NCBI RefSeq assembly: GCF_003402535.2
Contig: NZ_AP025170.1
Coordinates: forward strand, 1,116,001 to 1,180,000
Direction: 5' to 3'
DNA from: Cupriavidus sp. P-10
GTDB taxonomy: Bacteria > Pseudomonadota > Gammaproteobacteria > Burkholderiales > Burkholderiaceae
DNA length: 64,000 bases
Part shown: positions 58,673-64,000 of the stretch, piece by piece
How the letters are laid out: each line of letters begins with the position of its first letter
Position numbering within the stretch: the stretch's first letter is position 1
Position numbers and translations under genes: made by a program
Notes under the pieces: generated by a model
Told to the model about the DNA's origin: nothing
Seen by the model: the letters and a program-made list of their open reading frames with translations, nothing else
Databases searched by the model: none

Positions 58673-59644
58673 ATGAAAACCACCTTCCTGGATTTTGAGC
58701 AGCCCATTGCCGAACTCGAGGCAAAAATCGAAGAACTGCGCTTTGTGCAGGACGATTCGGCTGTCGATATTTCCGAAGAGATTTCGCGGCTGGCCGGCAA
58801 GAGCCAGCAGCTGACCAAAGACATCTATGCCAACCTGACCCCGTGGCAGGTTGCGCAAATCGCCCGCCACCCCCAGCGTCCCTACACGCTGGACTACGTG
58901 CGCGAGATCTTCACCGATTTCCACGAACTGCACGGCGACCGCACCTTTGCCGACGACCTGTCGATCGTCGGCGGGCTGGCCCGTTTCAACGGCCAGTCGT
59001 GCATGGTGATCGGCCACCAGAAGGGCCGTGACACGAAAGAGCGCGCCCTGCGCAATTTCGGCATGCCCAAGCCCGAGGGCTACCGCAAGGCCAAGCGCCT
59101 GATGGAACTGGCCGACAAATTCGGCCTGCCGATCTTCACCTTCGTCGATACCCCGGGCGCGTTCCCCGGCATCGACGCGGAGGAGCGCGGCCAGTCGGAA
59201 GCCATCGGCCACAACCTGTACGTGATGGCCGGCCTGAAGGTGCCCCTGATCGCCACCATCATCGGTGAAGGCGGTTCGGGCGGCGCGCTGGCGATCGCCG
59301 TGGGCGATGTGGTGCAGATGCTGCAATTCGCTACCTACGCCGTGATCTCGCCGGAAGGCTGCGCCTCGATCCTGTGGAAGACCGCCGAGAAGGCACCGGA
59401 AGCCGCCGAGGCGCTGGGCCTGACCGCGCACCGCCTGAAGGCGCTGGGCCTGATCGACAAGATCGTCAACGAGCCGCTGGGCGGCGCGCACCGCGATCAC
59501 AAGGCCATGGCGGCGCTGCTCAAGCGCACGCTGGCCGAGTCGCTGCGCCAGTTCCAGGGCATGAGCATGAAGGAACTGCAGGCGCGCCGCTACGAGCGCC
59601 TGCTGGCCTATGGCAAGTTCAAGGAAACCGGCGCCCAGGAGTGA
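58673..59644 (+). CDS. accA: Acetyl-CoA carboxylase carboxyltransferase subunit alpha
   Basis: With AccD it forms the carboxyltransferase that makes malonyl-CoA from carboxybiotin and acetyl-CoA; 323 residues. The start [23 protein letters not shown] is typical. The crotonase-fold core shows [20 protein letters not shown] and [17 protein letters not shown] (oxyanion region). The C-terminus overlaps tilS by 35 bp. Confidence 0.97.
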   Translation: MKTTFLDFEQPIAELEAKIEELRFVQDDSAVDISEEISRLAGKSQQLTKDIYANLTPWQVAQIARHPQRPYTLDYVREIFTDFHELHGDRTFADDLSIVGGLARFNGQSCMVIGHQKGRDTKERALRNFGMPKPEGYRKAKRLMELADKFGLPIFTFVDTPGAFPGIDAEERGQSEAIGHNLYVMAGLKVPLIATIIGEGGSGGALAIAVGDVVQMLQFATYAVISPEGCASILWKTAEKAPEAAEALGLTAHRLKALGLIDKIVNEPLGGAHRDHKAMAALLKRTLAESLRQFQGMSMKELQARRYERLLAYGKFKETGAQE

Positions 59645-61049
59645 TCCGTCCGCCCGGCTGACCGACAAGGTCGCACAGGCCCTGCAGGGCGGTGCGGCCT
59701 TTATTGTTTCTGGGAGCGGCGCGCCGGTGATCGCGGTGGCGCTGTCGGGCGGGCGCGATTCGGTTGCGCTGCTGCATGCCGCGTGCGTCGCCACGCAGGG
59801 CACGGCGGCGCGCGTGGTGGCGCTGCACGTGCATCACGGCCTGCAGGCTGCTGCCGACGAGTGGGACCGCTTCTGCGAGGCATTGTGCGCGCAGTGGCAG
59901 GTTGGTTATTTCGTACGCCGGGTCGCGGTGCAGCCGGCGGCGGGCGAGGGCGTAGAGGCCGCCGCGCGCCGCGCGCGCTATGCCGCGCTGGCGGCGATGT
60001 GCGCCGACAGCGGGGCACGGCTGCTGCTGTTCGCGCATCACCAGGATGACCAGGTCGAGACCGTGCTGCTGCGGCTGTTCCGCGGCGCAGGCGTGGCCGG
60101 CATGGCCGGCATGCCCGCAATGCGCCCGCTCGATGCGCACGGCGGCGTGATGCTGCTGCGGCCTTGGCTGGACGTGAGCCGCGACGAGATCGATGCCTAC
60201 TGCGCCGCTAATGCGCTGCGCTGGATCGACGATCCCTCCAATGCTGACGCGCGCTATGCGCGCAACGCCCTGCGCGCGCATCTGCCCGCGCTGGTATCGG
60301 CCTTTCCCGCGCTGCGCGCCAACGTGGTCCAGGCAGCGGCGCATTTCGCGCAGGCCAGCGAACTGATCGACCAGCTTGCCGCTGCCGCGCTGGCGCAGCT
60401 GGCGCGTCACGGGCGCGATGCCGATACGCTGGCCGAACTCGACCTTGCCGGTTTGCGCGCGTTGCCCGCGGCGCAGGCCGATGCGGTGTTGCGGCTATGG
60501 CTGCGCGACCTCGGCACGCGCGCGCCATCGACCGCGCGGCTCGCGGCGATGCGCGCGCAACTGGTCGCGCACGAGGGTGGCGAGCCCGCCATTGCCCATG
60601 ACGGCCTGGTGCTGCGCCGATTCCGCGAGCGCGTGCTGGCCTGCACGCCGCCGCCTGCGCAACCTCCCGAAGCGGTATTGCTCGACTGGCGCGGCGAAGC
60701 CCGCATCGTCGTGCCCGCGTGGCGCGGCGAACTGCGCTTCTTCCGCGACGACAGCTTCGGCGTGCCGGAAGCCGTGTTGCGGCAACCGCTGCGGCTGGCG
60801 CCGCGTGCCGGCGGCGAACGCCTGGTGCTGCGCCCCGGCGGCCCGGCGCGCGCGCTCAAGCAGGCCTGCCAGGAGGCTGGCATTCCCGCCTGGCGCCGGG
60901 CGTGGCTGCCGCTGCTGTGGGCAGGCGACACCCTTGTGCTTGCCGCCGGACTCGGCATGCACCGCCGCTGGCCGGCCGACACGGCAGCGCCGCGCTGGTG
61001 TGTCGAATGGCATGCACAGCCACCGCAAGTGCCGGGCGCGCCGCGCTGA
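59610..61049 (+). CDS. tilS: tRNA(Ile)-lysidine synthase
   Basis: Converts C34 of tRNA-Ile(CAU) to lysidine so that it reads AUA; 479 residues. The PP-loop is [16 protein letters not shown] (about 43-58). HVHHGLQ and [19 protein letters not shown] are conserved substrate/ATP segments. [21 protein letters not shown] links to the central TilS domain, and [18 protein letters not shown] is in the C-terminal domain. The ATG at 59610 lies 35 bp inside accA; I see no better in-frame start. Its SGGRDS motif agrees with the family SGGxDS. Confidence 0.93.
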   Translation: MASSRKPAPRSDPSARLTDKVAQALQGGAAFIVSGSGAPVIAVALSGGRDSVALLHAACVATQGTAARVVALHVHHGLQAAADEWDRFCEALCAQWQVGYFVRRVAVQPAAGEGVEAAARRARYAALAAMCADSGARLLLFAHHQDDQVETVLLRLFRGAGVAGMAGMPAMRPLDAHGGVMLLRPWLDVSRDEIDAYCAANALRWIDDPSNADARYARNALRAHLPALVSAFPALRANVVQAAAHFAQASELIDQLAAAALAQLARHGRDADTLAELDLAGLRALPAAQADAVLRLWLRDLGTRAPSTARLAAMRAQLVAHEGGEPAIAHDGLVLRRFRERVLACTPPPAQPPEAVLLDWRGEARIVVPAWRGELRFFRDDSFGVPEAVLRQPLRLAPRAGGERLVLRPGGPARALKQACQEAGIPAWRRAWLPLLWAGDTLVLAAGLGMHRRWPADTAAPRWCVEWHAQPPQVPGAPR

Positions 61050-61181
61050 GTGTCATCGCCGTCACCGCGATCCGCCGCGTGGATCACATCGAGAAGCCCG
61101 CAACCTCGGTTGCGCCTTGCCTGATAAGCCTTGTTCGTGTATTTTCAACGGCTTTGCACAATCGCTGGCGTCGACAAGAAG

Positions 61182-62432
61182 ATGGCTCTCATCGTTCACA
61201 AATACGGCGGCACTTCGATGGGTTCCACGGAACGCATCAAGAATGTCGCCAAGCGCGTTGCCAAGTGGCACCGCGCCGGTCACCGCGTAGTCGTGGTGCC
61301 TTCGGCCATGTCGGGCGAAACCAATCGCCTGCTGGGACTCGCCAAGGAAATTTCGCCGCAGCCGAACCCGCGTGAACTGGACATGCTCGCCTCCACCGGC
61401 GAACAGGCCAGCGTTGCGCTGCTCGCCATCGCGCTGCATGGCGAGGACATCGATGCGGTCAGCTACACCGGCTGGCAAGTGCCGGTGAAGACCGACTCGT
61501 CTTACACCAAGGCGCGTATCGAGTCGATCGACGACGAGCGCATCCTCGGCGACCTCGACGCCGGCCGGGTGGTCGTGATCACCGGCTTCCAGGGCATCGA
61601 CGACGACGGCAACATCACCACGCTGGGCCGTGGCGGCTCGGACACCTCGGCCGTGGCGATTGCCGCCGCGATCGAAGCCGACGAGTGCCTGATTTACACC
61701 GACGTCGACGGCGTGTACACGACCGACCCGCGCGTGGTGGAAGACGCCCGCCGCCTGGACCAGATTACCTTCGAGGAAATGCTGGAAATGGCCAGCCTCG
61801 GCTCCAAGGTGCTGCAGATCCGCTCCGTGGAGTTCGCCGGCAAGTACCGCGTGAAGACCCGCGTGCTGTCGTCGCTGACCGACCCGCTTATGCCGCTCGA
61901 GCAGGAAATGCACTCGGGCACGCTGATCACTTTTGAGGAAGAGTCTGAAATGGAAGCAGCCGTCATCTCCGGCATCGCCTTTGCCCGTGACGAGGCCAAG
62001 ATCACCGTTCTCGGCGTGCCGGACAAGCCGGGCATCGCCTACCAGATCCTGGGCCCGATCGCCGACGCCAACATCGACGTCGACATGATCATCCAGAACC
62101 AGTCCGTTGACGGCAAGACCGACTTCACCTTCACCGTGCCGCGCGCCGATTACCAGCGTGCGCTGGCGATCCTGAACGACGGCGTGAAGACGCATATCGG
62201 CGCCGGCAGCGTGTCGGGCGACCCGAAGGTGTCGAAGGTGTCCGTGGTCGGCGTGGGCATGCGCTCGCACGTCGGCATCGCCAGCAAGATGTTCCGCACG
62301 CTGTCGGAAGAGGGCATCAACATCCAGATGATCTCCACCTCGGAAATCAAGATCTCGGTGCTGATCGACGAGAAGTACATGGAACTGGCCGTGCGCGCCC
62401 TGCACAAGGCCTTCGAACTGGAACAGGCGTAA
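61182..62432 (+). CDS. lysC: Aspartokinase
   Basis: Phosphorylates aspartate, the first step for lysine, threonine and methionine; 416 residues. The kinase domain starts [19 protein letters not shown] and has [20 protein letters not shown] and [13 protein letters not shown]. Two C-terminal ACT domains (about 270-410, e.g. [16 protein letters not shown] and [15 protein letters not shown]) give feedback control. The ATG at 61182 begins at the conserved ALIVxKYGG sequence. The internal translation start that makes a beta subunit in Gram-positives is not evident. dapA of the same pathway is 22 kb away. Confidence 0.97.
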   Translation: MALIVHKYGGTSMGSTERIKNVAKRVAKWHRAGHRVVVVPSAMSGETNRLLGLAKEISPQPNPRELDMLASTGEQASVALLAIALHGEDIDAVSYTGWQVPVKTDSSYTKARIESIDDERILGDLDAGRVVVITGFQGIDDDGNITTLGRGGSDTSAVAIAAAIEADECLIYTDVDGVYTTDPRVVEDARRLDQITFEEMLEMASLGSKVLQIRSVEFAGKYRVKTRVLSSLTDPLMPLEQEMHSGTLITFEEESEMEAAVISGIAFARDEAKITVLGVPDKPGIAYQILGPIADANIDVDMIIQNQSVDGKTDFTFTVPRADYQRALAILNDGVKTHIGAGSVSGDPKVSKVSVVGVGMRSHVGIASKMFRTLSEEGINIQMISTSEIKISVLIDEKYMELAVRALHKAFELEQA

Positions 62433-62493
62433 TCCGTTCGTAAGCATTTTCTGGCGACGCTGCAGATTTTGTGTTGAGTCATAGATTTTTTCA

Positions 62494-62522
62494 TTGACCA
62501 ACCTGCGTGGCGTCGCTAGAAT
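62494..62522 (+). promoter_or_regulatory. Promoter of tRNA-Ser
   Basis: TTGACC (62494-62499) and TAGAAT (62517-62522) are 17 bp apart, close to the sigma-70 consensus. The GC-rich discriminator ACGCGC after the -10 is typical of stable RNA promoters under stringent control. Confidence 0.85.
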
Positions 62523-62530
62523 ACGCGCTT

Positions 62531-62555
62531 CGTTGTGTGGCTCCCTCACACAACG
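62531..62555 (+). repeat. 5' leader hairpin before tRNA-Ser
   Basis: A 9-bp perfect stem CGTTGTGTG / CACACAACG with a 7-nt loop lies between the predicted transcription start and the mature tRNA. It ends 8 nt before the tRNA and could guide precursor folding or 5' processing. Confidence 0.65.
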
Positions 62556-62563
62556 CAAGTTTG

Positions 62564-62657
62564 GGAGACGTGGCCGAGAGGTCGAAGGCACTCCCCTGCT
62601 AAGGGAGCATCTGGGCCAAAACCTGGATCGAGGGTTCGAATCCCTCCGTCTCCGCCA
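62564..62657 (+). tRNA. tRNA-Ser (anticodon GCT)
   Basis: A 94-nt class II tRNA with encoded CCA. The acceptor stem is GGAGACG / CGTCTCC with G discriminator. The anticodon stem CTCCC / GGGAG encloses loop CTGCTAA, giving anticodon GCT at 62598-62600 for AGC/AGU codons. A long variable arm and the T-loop GGTTCGAATCC follow. It has its own promoter and terminator. Confidence 0.97.
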
Positions 62658-62669
62658 GCAATGGCGGCG

Positions 62670-62701
62670 AACCCCGGAAGATCGCGGTCTTCCGGGGTTT
62701 T
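62670..62701 (+). terminator. Intrinsic terminator after tRNA-Ser
   Basis: A 12-bp stem AACCCCGGAAGA / TCTTCCGGGGTT with a TCGCGG loop is followed by TTTT, then G and six more T. Confidence 0.92.
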
Positions 62702-62778
62702 GTTTTTTGTGGCGCCGGTTTTTGCAGCGCCACTCTTTGTGGTCCGCTGCAACGACCAGCCGGTGAAGTCATGCACCG

Positions 62779-63129
62779 CTACGTGCAATTTTCCCGATAC
62801 GCCTGCTCCAGCTCCTTGCGCGACTTGTCGCGCTCGATCTTGGGGATCGTGCGACCCTGCGCGGTCTGCGTAGCGGCGCCGGACGACTGGTACGTGCGCT
62901 TCTTGGACGTGGCGTTGTACTGCTCTTTCAGCGACTCGCACTTGTCGCGCGTTATCTGGTCGGGGTCGAGGGTGGGTGTCGACGGCGCGCGGTAGGGATT
63001 GCTGCCTTCCTGCACCGCTTCCGAGATGGCACCCGCGGCGCCCGTTGGCGGGGATTGCTGGGCCTGGGCTGCCGAGACGCTGCCCAGGGCCAGCAATCCG
63101 GTCACCAGCCATCTTGTCGATATTGGCAT
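62779..63129 (-). CDS. Periplasmic protein of unknown function
   Basis: A 116-residue protein. The signal peptide MPISTRWLVTGLLALGSVSA is followed by AQAQ as a likely cleavage site. The mature part has a Ser/Pro-rich linker, then DQITRDKCESLKEQYNATSKKR and DKSRKELEQAYRENC. The two Cys may form a disulfide linking two helices. A strong GGAGGG site precedes the ATG at 63129. I do not recognise a named family. It is convergent with the tRNA-Ser gene. Confidence 0.8.
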   Translation of the reverse strand: MPISTRWLVTGLLALGSVSAAQAQQSPPTGAAGAISEAVQEGSNPYRAPSTPTLDPDQITRDKCESLKEQYNATSKKRTYQSSGAATQTAQGRTIPKIERDKSRKELEQAYRENCT

Positions 63130-63369
63130 TTTTGTCCCTCCTCGATCGCTGGGCAGCCAGCCGGCTTCCATGACAACCATCATATGTGCCGTGCCCGGAA
63201 TTACCAGAACCCAATGGCGCCGGCATCGACGGACCGGGCCTGCGTGTCAGGGAGGGGCAGGGAAGGGCCGTGGCACGCTGCCAGGCCGCGATTTGCGTTC
63301 TGGCCTTGCCTGCCATAAACCTAGGTCAGGGACGCGCTTAAAGCGCCTCCAGGACTTCAGGGGACGTCA

Positions 63370-63624
63370 ATGAGTGTGCTGATGCTTTCGAACGTCGACA
63401 TGGAAACCACCGACGACGAGATCCGCGAGTTCCTTATCCGCTACGGCTTCCCGGCGTTCGACGAGATCGAGCGCCTGCCGGGAGATGGATCTCGCCCGGC
63501 GGTCGCGGTGCATTTCAATGCGGTGGAGGGTGCCGCGCTGCGGATGCTGCAGCCGCGCATCAATCATTTGTTCTGGAAGAAGCGCCAGGTTGATGCGATG
63601 GTGCTCAACGAGCGCTTCGAATAG
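63370..63624 (+). CDS. Small RRM-like protein
   Basis: An 84-residue protein. The order of elements resembles an RNA recognition motif: VLMLSNVD as an RNP2-like first strand, TTDDEIREFLIRYGF as helix 1, and RPAVAVHF as an RNP1-like third strand, then helix 2 in VEGAALRMLQPRIN. The aromatic residues of classical RNP1 are mostly absent, so RNA binding is unproven. It stands alone between a divergent periplasmic protein gene and the convergent fpr. GGGGAC precedes the ATG. Confidence 0.7.
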   Translation: MSVLMLSNVDMETTDDEIREFLIRYGFPAFDEIERLPGDGSRPAVAVHFNAVEGAALRMLQPRINHLFWKKRQVDAMVLNERFE

Positions 63625-63700
63625 GCGGGGGTGGAGAGGAAGGGCGCCTGCGGGCGGGATGTCCCGCAGGCTGCAGGCTGGGCCTGCCGGGTGCCGGTAC

Positions 63701-64000
63701 TTAGCCGACGAAGGCCTTTTCCAGCACGAAGTGGCCGGGCTCGCTCATATTGCCTTCCTCGAAGCCACGCTCTTCCAGCATGACACGGATTTCCTTGAGC
63801 ATGTCGGGGCTGCCGCACAGCATCAGGCGGTCGTTCTCGGTCGAGAACGGGGGCAAGCCCAGGCGCTCGAACATCTCGCCCGACTCGATCAGTTCGGTAA
63901 TGCGGCCGCGCGTGTGGAAGTCTTCGCGGGTGACCGTGGGGAAGTAGACCAGCTTCTCGCGCACCATCTCGCCCAGGTACTCGTGCTCGGGCAGGTGCTC
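63701..64000 (-). CDS. fpr: Ferredoxin-NADP+ reductase, C-terminal part (5' end outside window)
   Basis: The final 99 residues of an FAD-dependent Fpr-type reductase. Visible segments are EHEYLGEMVREKLVYFPTVT, then RGRITELIESG, DRLMLCGSPDMLKEIR (NADPH-binding) and ERGFEEGNMSEPGHFVLEKAFVG at the end. The C-terminal FVxxAFVG is characteristic of proteobacterial Fpr. It transfers electrons between NADPH and ferredoxin or flavodoxin, including in oxidative stress. The start lies beyond base 64000. Confidence 0.94.
   Translation of the reverse strand, partial: EHLPEHEYLGEMVREKLVYFPTVTREDFHTRGRITELIESGEMFERLGLPPFSTENDRLMLCGSPDMLKEIRVMLEERGFEEGNMSEPGHFVLEKAFVG

Noticed and set aside
61050..61181. 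Lysine riboswitch upstream of lysC
   Set aside because: The gap is too short and shows no conserved lysine-riboswitch core; this class is not expected in this lineage.

Overview
The window is 64 kb of GC-rich chromosomal DNA, densely packed with housekeeping genes. Gene content, protein types and order (isc operon end, lysS-prfB-recJ-rpfE, hexR/edd, pyrG-kdsA-eno-ftsB, PHP-sua5-M50-dapA-bamC, mutS, suhB/trmJ/cysE, lpxH-ppiB-ppiA-cysS, accA-tilS-lysC-tRNA-Ser) point to a betaproteobacterium of the Burkholderiales, most likely Cupriavidus or Ralstonia. This assignment rests on recognition, not on a search. I see no insertion sequence, prophage, integrase or CRISPR array.

Layout: 1-0.5 kb, end of the isc Fe-S operon (fdx, iscX). 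0.5-9 kb, a glycine-zipper protein, lysS, an SDR, prfB with its programmed +1 frameshift, an NlpD-like lipoprotein, recJ and an RpfE-like gene. 9-14.5 kb, lolC/lolD, tatD and comEC. 14.5-18.2 kb, a gluconate/Entner-Doudoroff control point: hexR and edd are divergent, with two nearly identical 17-bp palindromes between them, followed by gntK. 18.3-23.7 kb, the most unusual block: ATP-grasp, alpha-E, transglutaminase-like, Anbu-type proteasome subunit and alpha/beta hydrolase genes, all on the + strand. 23.8-28.7 kb, pyrG, kdsA, a DUF1330 gene, eno and ftsB. 28.7-34.6 kb, a lipoprotein, hslO, gamma carbonic anhydrase, a DUF455 ferritin-like protein, an acyl-CoA synthetase and an alpha/beta hydrolase. 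34.6-45 kb, a TrxR-like ferredoxin-NADP reductase, PHP phosphatase, Sua5/YciO, an M50 protease, a methyltransferase, dapA, bamC, an MBL hydrolase, a repeat-rich small lipoprotein, a YcfD/RoxA-type oxygenase and slyD. 44-54 kb, a metallophosphoesterase, mutS, usp, ppk2, a ydcH-like gene, suhB, trmJ and cysE. 53-64 kb, lpxH, two cyclophilins, a TPR protein, cysS, an AlkA-type glycosylase, accA, tilS, lysC, tRNA-Ser(GCT), two small proteins and the end of fpr.

The main candidate for a poorly understood system is the Anbu cluster. A self-compartmentalising Ntn-hydrolase sits beside genes predicted to make (ATP-grasp/alpha-E) and cleave or rearrange (transglutaminase-like) amide bonds, which suggests a peptide tagging or ligation system of unknown substrate. 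Other signals worth checking are the paired HexR-like operators, several perfect palindromes in promoter regions, a tandem duplication over the ppiB stop codon, and promoters set so close to start codons that transcripts may be leaderless.
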